From: Knufia peltigerae
Taxonomy: Eukaryota; Ascomycota; Eurotiomycetes; Chaetothyriales; Trichomeriaceae
NCBI GenBank assembly: GCA_030247855.1
Contig: JAPDRN010000038.1
Coordinates: 217,854 to 281,853 of the forward strand
Length of the DNA: 64,000 nt
Direction of reading: 5' to 3'
The notes beneath the pieces are model-generated. The model saw only the letters and a program-made list of their open reading frames with translations, ran no database searches and was not told the DNA's origin. Positions 20,811 to 32,815 of the stretch are shown piece by piece (within the stretch, counting starts at the first letter, position 1; each line of letters opens with the position of its first letter). Both the position numbers and the translations under genes were made by a program.

Positions 20811-23456
20811 ATGTCCTCCACTGATCAACCATCTCCAATGAACTCGACAAAGTCGCGTCGTGTCCTGGCGTGCGTATTATGTCAGCAGAGGAAAGTCAAA
20901 TGCGACCGACAATTTCCCTGCAACAATTGCAGAAGAACCGGCAGTCAATGTGTCCCAGCTGGTCAAAATCCGCGTGAGAGGCGTCGAAGGTTTGCAGAAA
21001 GAGATCTTCTGAACCGTCTACGGAATTATGAGGATCTCCTACGTCAAAACAATGTCGAATTCGACCCACTACATCCGTCCTCGACAGATACCAACAACGA
21101 CGACGCCTCTCATGCTAGAAATGACAGGGATCATGGTGGCGATGCCAGTGACGTGCGACCGAGGTCAGGAACAGCAGTAGTACCTCGATCTTTTTCAACT
21201 GTCAAAGCCGGCACGGATTATGAACCCAGGTGAGGCGTTACCTTCCTCCATATATGTCAGAATGCAAGTTAACTTCGACAAGGGATTTCTGGCAGGCAAT
21301 GCGTCAAAATGTAAGTACACGATACATAATCACCTCTCCTGTCAAATATCACGGGACTGATCGTCAACCTTGTAGGTTGGAAATGCCGATACCGACGAGG
21401 ACAGTGATCATGACGACCACACCAACGACGACGATGATAACGACAGGGACAACCTTTATCCACACGAAATTGTCCGCAAAGCCGTGGTCAGAGGGGCATG
21501 GGCTCAAATGTCTCAAGGTATCAATCGCTCTCTATTTGGCTTCGGCTCCTCCAACGTCGACCTGGCGCCTTTTCATCCACAACAAGTCCAAATCTTTCGA
21601 CTCTGGCAAATCTACCTGGAGAACGTCAATCCGTTGTTGGCCGTGACGCACACGCCCACGTTGCAACCCCGAATGATCGACGCGGCCGGTAACTTGTCCA
21701 ACATCCCACCTCCCCTCGAGGCGCTCATGTTCGGTATCTATTGCGTTTCGGTCCTCAGTCTCGGCAAAGAAGATTGTCAATCATTATTCGGCATCCCACG
21801 GGATGATTTACTAAAAAGCTACCAATTCGGATGTGAACAAGCTCTGTTGAAATGTGACGTTTTACGGACCGAAGATCTCGATTGTCTCGTGGCGTTGTAC
21901 CTTTACCTGGTATGTCTCGTGTCACCTACCAAGGTTTACAACCTAATGCTAACTAAGATATCCAGGTATCATTCCGACCAGGGACGGACCCTCGGTCTGT
22001 TTCGTCCATGTTGGGGATAGCCATGCGTATAGCTCAAAGATTGGGTATACACTACGAGTCCATCAACACCAAGTGTGGTGGTTTGTTGGAAGCCGAAATG
22101 CGCCGACGACTGTGGTGGTCACTGGTCATTTTCGATCACCGAATCTGTGAACTTTCAGACTACAAGACGACAATGCTGTCTCCCACCTGGGACTGCAAGA
22201 CACCTCTCAACATCAACGATTCCGACATCCGGGCCGAAATGACAACCACCCCGATCCCTCACGACCGACCATCGGAAACTTTGTTCGCCGTCGTCAGGAG
22301 TGAAATGAGTGACTTTGTACGTCACACTTCATTTCATCTGGACTTTACAAATCCGGCTCTGAAAGGTCTTGCCACTACCAACCACAACCACATCAATCAC
22401 AATGTCGATTCTTCCGGTCATGGCGATGAGTTGTCGACTCTCGAAAACTTGATGGAATCAAAACATCTTCGGTTTTGCAACCCAGAAAATCCATTACATT
22501 TCATGACCGTTTGGGTTACGAGGGGTCATTTGGCTAGGAACAGGTTATTGGATCATCATTCAAGACATTCATCATTGATGTCATCAAACACAACAACAAC
22601 AACGTCAACCAACCATTCGAATTCCAACACCAATCCGAGCCCCAATTCTCATTCGAATCCAAACACGCCACACTCGTCACACCACCTCGAGTCTTCGGCT
22701 CAACAACACGACTCTGCCATGACTTACGCCATGAGAATGTTGGAATGTGACACTCGACTGATGACGTCCCCACTGACAAAAGGTTACGCGTGGTACATGC
22801 ACAATTACTTCCCCTTTCCGGCTTACATCCACATCGTCCGTAGTCTGGAAAAAAGACCGACACAGAAGCACGCCGACCAAGCATGGTCGGTGATGAGTGA
22901 CAATTACGACGCCAGGTTTTCCGAAGTGGCCGACGACGATAACCCACTCTTCAAAGTCTTTTCGGGGGCCATCCTACAAGCTTGGGATGCGAGGGTTGCG
23001 GCTACCAGTAATTCCGACACGGGAGAAAATCAAAGGGGAGAAGAAAATCAGCCACCTAGGATCATTGTCAAGATCAAACTCAAACTATCAGAAATTCATA
23101 CGTCGACAGCCACAACAACAATAACAACAACAACAACAACGACGACAACAAACACACAACCCGGTGTCACGTCAGCTCAAGACACCACCACTACTGCCGC
23201 GCCGGGAACGATACTTCCTACCATGTCAATTGATAATAATAATATGGGTGGTACCACTACATTTGGGTATGGTGGTAACAATGCCATGACGGGACCGGAA
23301 TTTCCAGATAGTTGGGACGTATCATCTTCATCACCAAACACCAACAGTACCTACAATCCCACGACCATGCCCGGCAGGGGAATGGGGTGGTTCGATTACG
23401 GACCGTTGGATTGGAGTTCGATGGGTTGGAACCCCATGTTCTCGAGAGGTTGGTGA
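20811..23456 (+). CDS. Zn2Cys6 transcription factor with fungal-specific (Fungal_trans) domain
   Basis: The four-exon model is 20811-21229, 21283-21310, 21376-21909 and 21966-23456, 823 residues. Introns are 53, 65 and 56 nt; exon 2 is a 28-nt microexon read as DFWQAMRQN. The zinc cluster CVLCQQRKVKC..CNNCRRTGSQC (C-x2-C-x6-C-x5-C-x2-C-x6-C) is at about residues 23-49, followed by a leucine-rich linker (RLRNYEDLLRQ) that can dimerise. The middle domain has the classic RPGTDPRSVSSMLGIAMRIAQRLGIH and RRRLWWSLVIFD blocks. The C-terminal third has Asn/Ser/Thr homopolymeric tracts coded by CAA/ACA repeats. It is transcribed away from the DHA2 exporter, so it is the likely regulator of that gene. 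Confidence 0.86.
23101..23152 (+). repeat. ACA/CAA triplet tract inside coding sequence
   Basis: A run of ACA, ACG and ATA codons encodes a polythreonine stretch in the C-terminal part of the Zn2Cys6 protein. Similar Asn/Ser/Thr runs occur near 22590-22660. Such tracts are prone to length change by slippage. Confidence 0.75.
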
Positions 23457-23782
23457 AGGAGGTAGAGGAAAATTGATTCATGATCATGGTCATCATGGTC
23501 ATCATTGTTATATACCCAACCTTGTACACTACGGAGAAATACCTTTGTCTTTTGTGCTCTGTACCTTTTAGTCAATGTCTATCCAATTCCAGCAAAATTA
23601 TCTACCTAGGTAGTTGTATACCTTGGGCTCTTCAACGTGTTCGCTTTTCACCCCTTACCACTCAACAGCTTTTGCTCATTTTCAGTTTACTCAGTGAGCG
23701 ACCAACATCCCAACTCCAACCAGGCCCAACCCGGATATCAGTGTCAAGCTCAAGACAATCTCCCAGTGACAGCCATGACCTT
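23457..23782. other. Convergent intergenic region
   Basis: A 326-nt gap between the 3' ends of the Zn2Cys6 and HET genes. It has a palindromic CTACCTAGGTAG near 23601-23612 and a near-match of the 9-mer motif (TACGGAGAA) near 23530. No gene is seen. Confidence 0.5.
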
Positions 23783-26594
23783 TTATTCATCATCCTCATC
23801 CCAGATGAAATTCATCTCCAAACCAGTCACATGCAAAGGACTTTCGTCGTTAGAGTCCGACTCAGAAGCATCCTTTTCCTTGTCACCAGACAATCCAAGT
23901 TCCCGCATCTTGTTTGTAGCCGACTCGATCATCGCATCATCTCCACTCGCCGCATTCTTAGTCTCCTCGACGGGACCGACGATGGCCACCTGCTTCATGT
24001 CGCGAAAATAAGGCGATGACACTTCCTCTCCGTCAATATCTCCAAATCCCAGACCCATGAATTTCTCCCTCACCACCATTCCCCCCTGGCAGGGCTGCAT
24101 AATCCAAACGCGGTCGACGAAACTGTATCTAGTGTCGGCGAGTGCTACAGGAATTCCTATCTTCATATCCCCCTGGAACTGTTGTGGGCCATCGCTACCG
24201 CATATAGCTTGATACTCGCCGTCCTTGCTTGAGAGACGCCACATGAGTGGCTCACTGTTCCCACAGAGGAAATCCATCAACCACAAAAGTGGTAAGTGGA
24301 GATCTCGATGTCGACTTTGAGATTCGGTGGGATAGAGGATTGAAGCTGCTCGCAAGAGGAAGTCGTTCTGTGCATCGACTTCGGCTAAAACTTTCCACAC
24401 TTCATGGAGGGACAAATCATCAAAAGAGCAGTTGAGCACTACCTGATGGTATAGATTGTAAAGCCAATCGAATCCACAATCCAAGACAACAGGTAGGCCT
24501 TGTTCTAGTCTGGGAAGAGGTAAAACGTGCTCTTCTCCGTCTCCAAACAGTTGCTGGATTGACTGGCACATCTCCGACCGGACGAATGTCTCAGCGACCT
24601 TTACTGATGTGGGCTTTGCTCGATTCCAAGTCCATTCACCGGCAAGCATCCTCATATCAAGTTCAAGTTTGTCAAAGGACACCTGTAGTTTGTGCCTGTC
24701 GCTGACCACTGGAGTAATACACTGTAAGAGAATGTGGTGACTAGAAATTTTTGGTCGCCGCAGCCAACCGGTCTGTAGACTTTCTGAGTCACTATCAGAA
24801 GGTGAACGCGGAGTGACTCGAGTGACCAGCACCTCTCCTCTGTTCCACAAAGGACTCCAATCACCTGCCGCAAGCGCCATTAAGCTATATGCATAGCAAC
24901 AGTCATCCACAGATAAACCTGACGTGTCCAAGGATAGATCAATTCCGTCGAGGTTCAGAGCAATTGCCACCTTGTCAGGCTCTATGCTCGCATTCATGGC
25001 CAAACAGTAAGCAAGCAAGTGCGAATAATTTAAAGGATAGATAGTCCCGAGCGTCGGCCAAGAAGGGGCTTTAATGTCAGATGCTGGCGGCCATGCGTCG
25101 GTAGTTGTGTTCTGGATGCTATCATCAATGCTATCACCAGTCCCAACATGCTCCGTAGAATGACACATAGGTTTTCCAGGAGCGACCAAAAATAACAAAC
25201 CTGGTATTGCTACAATACGTAGAGACTCGGTGACCCTGACTAGCAAAAAAGCATCATCAGACTTCAGGTATTCCTGCATACACCATGCTCGCGAAAAAAG
25301 CCGTGCCTTTATGATCCTTTGAAAGATTCCCCAGAGCCTGTAATAATCTGCCATAGTCATCGAATGGTTGTCCTTGTCCTTGTCCAGGGAAAAGCCACTG
25401 GCACATTGTTGGCAAAATTCCACATCTGCAATGCTAAGAGAGATATCTTCAAGAACAATGACGACAATCCTGGCGCTCTGATAGAGGATATCCATGGCAG
25501 TGATGGCGTCCTGCTTTTCGCGTTCATCTTTCTGGTTGATACACAATTGGTCCAGCCATATACCCTCGTTGTCTGAAACGCGGAGTTCCAAGATCGCCCT
25601 CCACATCTCCAGGGTCAATGGGCTACCTGTAACTGTTAACGAGTCAATGGGTGACCAGGAGCCATCACGGCAGCAGTAGCTGACTGCGATAAAAACTCGT
25701 CGAATCGGGATCCTGTGGGGCAGAAAGAAGCTTTCGAGCAAGAGACCAGTCCCGAAGTACAGCCAGAGGGAGATCATATGTCTGTAAGAGGTCGTGCTGA
25801 TCTTTTTTCATCTCCCACGAAACAGATGTGACATCAGCAAGACGTAGAATAAATTTTGATACTGCTGTCGATTTCGGCTGAAACCTCTTGGCCACAAGAG
25901 GGTCCAACTGGTTGAGCTTTTCAAGCACGGCGTTCCCGTCGTGTTGGTTTTGTCTCATTTGGCGCAGTCCAAAGTCGAGTGCTTTCATCTTTGCAGCCTC
26001 GGAAAGCTGCCTTACATGTACCAGCAGTGACTGTTCGCGTAGCTTTGAGGTGTGTGTTTGGGCTATAGGTCCAGTCAGCCAAACCCAGATGCTCTGGTTG
26101 CATGTAAGACAAGAGGTTTGAGCAGTGTAGTTGTGTTCGAGTGACGCATTGATATTGATAGCCAGTCCATCACGAAGTTCAACTGGCCTCGCATGAAGTA
26201 TCGACTGTATTAAATCGACAAGATGACGACGGAAACAATCTTTACTGTGGTCTATAATGTCCAGCCTGGCGCATCCGAGGCTGCACCATATCCAGTTGTA
26301 GCAAATGCAACATCGGACCCATCTCTTCATTATGTCACTGCTACCACAAGGACAGGTGAGCGCTGCCTTCCCTTCAGGAAACTGCAGCAAGAAACCCAAA
26401 TACCCAGAGCGCGTCTGTCGTGTCCTGATACATTTTCCAAAATGTGGCATTGCACATTCAAAGGAACACCAAATTGCAGGAGCTCGACAGACGCTGCATC
26501 GAACCTGACGCACCAGAGGCGAGCCAGGACATTTGCAGATGAGTTTTCGGTCAGATGCGAACTCACTCTGCTCCTTCGAGGCTTCTTCTTCCAT
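23783..26594 (-). pseudogene. HET-domain protein gene with N-terminal twin Cys-rich (MYND-like) modules, broken by a frameshift
   Basis: Two overlapping minus-strand frames belong to one gene. The first (ATG at 26594, stop near 25665) encodes two tandem Cys-rich modules, each with CxC, CxxC and WCS..C spacing like MYND or HIT zinc fingers, then a helical region. The second (from about 25705 to 23783) begins at the HET-domain block IAVSYCC and continues with IWLDQLCINQKDEREKQ, the core of the heterokaryon-incompatibility domain (PF06985), and a long variable C-terminal part. Conserved sequence passes from the first frame to the second at about 25704-25708, where one extra base shifts the frame. 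HET proteins trigger non-self recognition cell death. A tiny intron (38 nt, GTCTCT donor) is formally possible but poor. The rest of each frame is undamaged, so the lesion may be recent or a sequence error. Confidence 0.68.
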
Positions 26595-27618
26595 GATTTG
26601 TACAATTTGAGACTGGATATGTGGTTTTTTGAAATGGAAGGTGTGTCTTTCGTATGCGCTCTGATGGATGAATGAGAATACTGACAATGGATGGAAGACG
26701 GATTGAAAAGAAAAGAGGTACCACGTTGGTTCCCGTCGAGAAGGGTATCTAAGTGGGAATGAACCAAAGTGACATGAGGGACTTTGGTATGGTACATTTT
26801 GTCTGCTTGACTGTCCCCTAGAAAGACACCGAACCGAGTAAAGATCGAGGTTAAGCCATCACCTTAGCCGCATAGGTTTGTGGCTATGTGCAGACATGAT
26901 GCGCGTCTAACTGGCCATACAGGTCGTGACAAGTAATCGGAGGTAAGGTACTTTGGTGACATGGGTTTGTTTCGGCGCGTACAGAAACCAAAACGTCGTC
27001 CATGTCCCATCATTGTGTCATTAGCTTCCTGCATTGTTTTTTGCGTCACTAGTTTCGTTTGAGACCGCAGGAAGGTCGGATAGGGATCCGAATGTTCAAG
27101 GAAGCCTTTGGAAAGTGGCCAGATTCAACCATGGCTCATCGTTTTTCTGTACTTCCGTAGCAAAAATCCGGAGTGGTAGCCAGGGAAACCTTGAGAAAGT
27201 ACTTTGCTGTCGGTCAGGCTGAGCCGTAGGTTAGCCTACCTGACTAGTTTGCATGATTAGCGTTTCAGGTTCAGTAGATTCTTACCAGTATACATTATGA
27301 CTGTGATGCACAGCTCTGAAAAGAAAATGGTATGGCAGGGAAATGAGGTCTCTGATGTGTTTGTATCATTGTTTAGGGAGAAAGGATCAGACGAAGGAGG
27401 TCTATGGTAGGTACCTATCTGTGTACCAGAGTATATCTAGGAAAGAGCACCGAGGGCATTGCAGGCAAGTGCGCCGATGGGCTAAACAAACGAGGCTGAA
27501 AATATCCCTACATACAGTACCAGCCTTGTGACACCCAGGAAACTCCAGGAAAACATCAAGTATTGCATTGTATCCTTTCCAGAGTAAGATTATATTCTTA
27601 TATATTATCACAAGAACT
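26595..27618. other. Intergenic region upstream of HET gene
   Basis: About 1 kb with the HET promoter on its left side. Only short frames without recognisable domains are present. Confidence 0.5.
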
Positions 27619-27993
27619 TTACTCATACCGAGAGTATTGAGAGTTGAGATCCTCAAGTGGCAACTCCTTAAATGCCAATTCCATACCCCTCCCCATTCCC
27701 AATATATTCCATCCTTCTATTAATGCATTATGCTCCCATATGTACACATAGCAATCACCCATCCAGTCCAATGCTATGACTCTACTGGTATTTTGGGGAT
27801 TTCGCCGATGTCTTAGGCTGACTGTGTGATGAGCAAACAACAAGATCAAACGCGGATCAAAAGTCGAAAGCCCGCTTCGAATACAGTTTTTGATTCTTGC
27901 TCCCTCATCTGAATCGTCTTCGGTTGTTGTTCGGATTTGCTCTTCATGTCGTGAGGTCTCATGCAGTTTATGTTCCTGGATGACTTGGAACAT
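27619..27993 (-). CDS. Doubtful small hypothetical protein
   Basis: A 124-codon frame from the ATG at 27993. The sequence has an even composition with tryptophans and acidic stretches (DWMGDCYVYIWEHN) and looks somewhat protein-like, but I recognise no domain, signal peptide or membrane segment. No splice signal links it to a neighbour. It sits 116 nt beyond the 3' end of the F-box gene on the same strand. It may be a chance frame, a small lineage-specific gene or the tail of a decayed one. Confidence 0.25.
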   Translation of the reverse strand: MFQVIQEHKLHETSRHEEQIRTTTEDDSDEGARIKNCIRSGLSTFDPRLILLFAHHTVSLRHRRNPQNTSRVIALDWMGDCYVYIWEHNALIEGWNILGMGRGMELAFKELPLEDLNSQYSRYE

Positions 27994-28109
27994 GAATGGC
28001 CCGACTCCCAACCATCACTCGTCACTTGGAGTCAAACGGGCTCAGCCATGTCGTGTTGTTACGACCATGAAACATCGGCCGCGGGGGTATCAAAATCCAT
28101 GTGCTAGAC

Positions 28110-29963
28110 TCAGACAATGTCCATAGTATCCATCTTCCAAATCTCCACGTGGGCAACGTCTCGTTCGTAAATCCTCGTCAATTTCCGGCGATATATCGTC
28201 TCTTCGTAGGATGATGACTCACTACTCTCCGCCGGCGTGTTCATGTGCACTGGACTCTTCAACTTCACCTTCTCCTCGTACACAGACCCAACTTCCCAGA
28301 CTTTGTGTCCTATACCAATATACCGCAGAACTGGAAAATCAGGTACAGACCCAGCCGGACCTCGTTGCGTCAAACTCTTACTGATGCTCTCCTCCAGCAT
28401 GGAATCCGGTTGGTCGACAAAAGAATGGAACACTGCGAGTGCCTTTTCGCCTTCCTCGCCGTACGTCCTCGGCGCCACAACCCTAATCGCCCACAGCTTC
28501 GTCAAGAACGGGATGACCATCCGGAGGATTTCCATATCGGAGCACGGGATGGCGGCACTGAACTGCGTCAAGTTCGGACACGACCGAATCAACTTGGCGG
28601 TCAATGTACTATGCAATGGCCAACGCGAGGGAAAGATGAGATGCTTCAACTTCGGTCCACAGCCATTGCAGATGTTGTCCAGGTAAAGGTCACGGAGACT
28701 CATCATGGGGGCTGTCGTGTGCGTTGGTGTATTCCGGGAAGATCTGTTCTCTCCATTGACCGTACGGGGCGACGCGTCCAAGGAGCTGGGAGACGGTTCA
28801 CCATTGACGCCATCACGCCTATGGCGGGCATTGATCAGATACAGCCGCTCCAGATCCGGCGAGGCGGCAATTTCCTGCGCGTGCATTTTATGTAGCTGAT
28901 CTATCCGCAAGGATTTGGCATTGTGGGTCTCTTTCGGGTTAGGGACAAACCAGGTCCGATCGATAAACAGTGTGTTACTTCGATGCAGTTCGTCCTCGTC
29001 CATGCCAAAAGTATTCAGCGCCGTAACCTCCTCGATCCTCACGGGGTCCATAACTGCCATACACTCAGCAGACTCGGAGTTCGCCAGTAAATTATAGAGT
29101 CCAATACGTTTCAATCGGAGCTTCTTGTTGGCATTCATGTTCTTGCGGAAAAATCGAGTCAACACCACCGATGCTTCGCCTTGTTCCCTCATCCGTGGCG
29201 AAAAGTGCATATTGAGGTCTTCGAGCTTCTCCGAGTTGAGAAACAACGTCGAGACATCGTCCGGATAACACATCGGATCGTAGTGGGTGAAAGTGAACGA
29301 TCTCAGGTTTGGGAGAGCTGGGATCTCGGTATGAGGTTGTGGTAACCTATTGGTCTGGAAACGTATCCATAATGACTCCAGTCTTGAAAGCTTTCCGAGT
29401 CCGGCATACACGTTGGCCTGGATGCGCACGTTCAGATCCCACCTACGGTCTAGTGTCAGTGGGAGGGATACCAACAATGTTCATGTACAGGGGCTGGAGG
29501 CGGACCTAAACTTCTCGAGTTGGACACACTGGCTTATGGCTGCGCGAATCGCTATGTTGAGTATCATTGTGCTCTCGGAGACCCGGCCAGCCCTCGAGTA
29601 TTCTTCCAGATCCAAGCTCTTGTAGTCCCCTTCAAGCACCAACGAGTAGACCAAGGCCGCGACATTCCGGGTGACGAGGGCGTTGAGGCCCATGGAGAAA
29701 GGGCTCGCACTTCCGAGACCCTCTGGGACATCATCTCGATAGTGCACGGTACTGTGTGACTTCAGCACCACGCGTTTCCACAACTGCGGGAGGGTCATGT
29801 AATAGAGCACGCGCGACGTGCGGCACAGGCGGGCCAGCGAGGGCGCATCGTCGTCGAGGTAGGATATGATATGGGCGACTGTGGTGAGAGGGAGGCTGTC
29901 TACGCCAAATGCGCCTTGAACTTCAGGTCCATTGGTGTAGAGGTGATTTCCGCGAAGGCTCAT
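28110..29963 (-). CDS. F-box / leucine-rich-repeat-like protein
   Basis: Two exons, 29963-29506 and 29442-28110, with a 63-nt intron (GTCCGC donor, CTGAC branch, CGTAG acceptor) give 596 residues. The phase works only with this donor, joining LEKF to RWDLNVRIQANVYAGLGKL, a common block in fungal F-box proteins. Residues about 20-65 form the F-box (LPLTTVAHIISYLDDDAPSLARLCRTSRVLYYMTLPQLWKRVVL). The rest has irregular leucine-rich repeats (LRSFTFTHYD, LRDLYLDNICNGC). Such proteins present substrates to SCF ubiquitin ligases; the substrate here is unknown. The unusual donor makes the exon boundary slightly less certain than the family call. Confidence 0.8.
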
Positions 29964-30352
29964 TCTGCGGCGGCATGGGTAGACGACGACGGTGTGATGT
30001 CATTGAGCAAAGCGCTGAGGATGGATATATTGTCATCGACTACGGAGTAAAAGATAACACGAACAGCAAAGACGTCCTGTAGTTGCTCGTATAAAACACT
30101 TTGGTCAATACGAAGTACGAGTACCGAATTCCACGCATAATTGACCAAAATATGCTAAAGATTATTTTGTGCAGGCAGAAGCTGCAGAAAAAGGGATGAC
30201 GTAATCTGGTGTCAAAAAGAGGTGTAGTACTTTGCCGTACAAGCACAGCAGATCATATATATCGACGACGCTTTGCTCACGACTGATGCTTGCAGTTCAA
30301 GTTCATTTGAACAGCGCATACCTCAATGAAGGGGCTCAGCCTATCGCCATCC
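29964..30352. other. Intergenic region, F-box promoter and oxidase 3' end
   Basis: A 389-nt gap between two same-strand genes. TACGGAGTA lies at 30041-30049, about 80 nt upstream of the F-box start. No gene is seen. Confidence 0.5.
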
Positions 30353-32013
30353 TCACACTCTCGATAGCTTGAACCCTCCCGGTACACGCTTCTGCCAGAA
30401 CCCCTCAGGATCATATTTAGCCGCCATCTCTTTCATGAAAGCCACATTCTCCGGTCCATAGCTGGTGAGAGGATCTTGACTCATATCCGCGTAGTTCGAG
30501 TACACCCATTCCGCAGTCGAGGGTTTACCGTCCGGACTTGTGAACTTCTCCAGTTGGGTCAACAACGCACTCAGTTCTGTACCCGCCACTGCCAGTGCTC
30601 CATCGTCGCCGTTCGTAATAGCCACTGCTGCGGTCCACAGAATAGCGTTTGACCCGATGCGTTCCAAACCCAGCACATTGCTCATGGTACCATTGCGGAG
30701 ACCGAGAGTACTGAGATATGCTGGAAGCGGTTGAAAAACAACTTGGGTCGAGTAGTTCTCTGACCCAACCTTCTCGTCAAGCGTGGCCACCAGCTGGGTA
30801 TGAAGTCTCGTGGCCTCGCGAAGAATCGCGGCATCGTTGTAGAGTGTGAGTGTTCTCTGGACATTTCTAATCCAAACGTTAGCCTTTTGTACCATCACGA
30901 TCGTCCTGTCTTGTTAGCGACAAATCGACATACTTTGTTCCACCCGCTACCTGTGAAGCATTCGCCGCCGCTGCAAGTGACATCCTTTCCCATGAGCTCA
31001 CCACCGACGGGATCTTGGTAATCTCATCAAAGCTCGTGGTATTGAGGTCGCCTTTGGTGTTGACATAAATAGGTAAAATCATCATACTTCCATCGCCGCT
31101 GGACGTTTCGTCGGTGTACAGTATAAACATATGGTCATCCGGGCGTTGCTCCATGTTATTGGTGAAATCAACCAGAGCATCCGACACCTGGGACGAATAG
31201 TTGTACGTCAACACATTGAGACCGTATGCCAGGTCGACTGCAGGCATAGTCTGGAGATCGAATCGTGTGACGATGCCATAGTTGAGGAGTCCTCCCTTCA
31301 AAGACTTCCACAGATCAGGGTACTGGTCGACGGTGGCCTCGACTATGGTACCGTTCGCAAGCACAACCTCGTACCCGACGACTGCATTGCTGCCGAACCC
31401 ATTACGCCCACTGTAGTATGAGTTTCCACCACCGAGGAGAAATCCACCCACACCCACATCGCCGTCTCGACCACCAGTCACCATGACATTTCCATTCTTG
31501 AGAAGGTTGGCATAGACGTTTTTCCATTTTGCACCAGGGCCGACTTGTGCAATGCCCTTGTCTGCGATGTACCGTGAACTATTCATCATACCCAGGTCGA
31601 TAGTTACACCGTCTACGATGTTATTCGTGGCCGGGAGATGGTGTCCACCCGACTTGACAGCGATGTGCCAGTCACCTGCACCTTGGCCAGCACTTGCCAA
31701 AGCTTTGACCGCAGTAGAGACTTCCTCGGCAGAATATGGCTCGACGAAACAATAGGGATGGATACGACCGTTTGCGTGCCAGTAGCTCTGCACTCTCGTC
31801 TCATAGGCATCTGAGGTCGCAAGTAGGACCCGATCGCCGAGGCCGGCTGATATTAGAGCATCACACTGGGAAACTATCAGATCCAAGAGGATTGGTTCGA
31901 GGAAAAGCGTGACTTACAGGAGGATACCCAGTGGTGCCCATCACTCCGACACTGGCATTTGACGCCGCAACCGCTAGCGATGGCAGCAACAGTGAAATAG
32001 AAACTGCTCTCAT
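30353..32013 (-). CDS. Secreted FAD-linked oxidase (BBE-like, PCMH-type FAD domain)
   Basis: Three exons, 32013-31918, 31865-30934 and 30866-30353, with introns of 52 nt (GTAAGT) and 67 nt (GTATGT, GCTAAC branch), give 513 residues. The ATG at 32013 starts a good signal peptide (MRAVSISLLLPSLAVAAS); an ATG 16 codons upstream would mask it. The PCMH FAD domain has VKSGGHHLPATNN, whose His is the usual 8-alpha flavin attachment. The segment GRDGDVGVGGFLLGGGNSYYSGRNG holds Asp where bicovalent oxidases have the second flavin Cys, so only single covalent attachment is expected. The C-terminal berberine-bridge block (YSNYADMSQDP..GFWQKRVPGGFKL) is intact. These enzymes oxidise sugars, alkaloids or secondary-metabolite intermediates with oxygen. 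A Zn2Cys6 gene follows upstream. Confidence 0.9.
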
Positions 32014-32815
32014 TTTCTCAACGGCGTCCGACTTATCTTTCTGTAACAAGGTATCTTTCACCTCTATCGATGCTTGGACGAGGATGTGCTGATGTTGTAC
32101 AAATCAGAAGCAAAAGTCGATGACGAGGGAACAATACTTGTGCCACCGCTCGGCGATGCCTTGAAAATGGAGATGAGACATTTCCATAATCCAGGTTAGG
32201 CAGCATTTATATGCAGAACTCACTCATCTTGTAGCTGATCTCGCTCTGAGGTCGTCGTCATAATGGATGCTCGATCCCGACGAGAGACGAGGCTCAGATG
32301 TGGTCCGAGGTGGGAACGACCTGCCCTTCCGCCGTAGCTTGAGCAGGCAGAAATTAAAAGAGATGAAGCTGTTCCATGGATGAGAAAGCCCACAATATGT
32401 GGTGATCGGCGCTGGAACATTGTCAAGTACTGTATGATCAAAGGGGAGGGTGGTCGAAGTCGAGGCTGAGTGGTCGGAATGAATAGCGATTGGTCCTCGC
32501 GTTCGTCGCGATGAAAGTGTCCAGGCTAAGACCAACTAAGTATCAATAAACAAGTCTCTACTCGGTCCTGAGAATCACCGTCGAGGGACGATGGCGGACT
32601 ATTATACTCATGGAGTACATATATCTTGACCAAGCCGAGCCCTTCATTTCTCTGCTGTCTCCTCCGTACAAATACAACAGTAGTACTCGGTATTGTAGAG
32701 AGAAGTTGCAAGAATGATTCGGAGGGTGGGGTCGCCCGTTTTGTACCGATTGATCGTTACTCTGGGTATGATTGACTTCTCATTTACATTGGCTGTTTCT
32801 CCCTCTCGTAGAGCT
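32014..32815. other. Intergenic region, oxidase promoter
   Basis: About 0.8 kb upstream of the secreted oxidase and downstream of the UPC2-like regulator. No supported gene or clear dyad. Confidence 0.5.

Noticed and set aside
25700..25750. A 38-nt intron to explain the HET frame change
   Set aside because: Donor GTCTCT is poor, the length is below the usual fungal minimum, and no good branch site is seen; a one-base frameshift explains the junction better.
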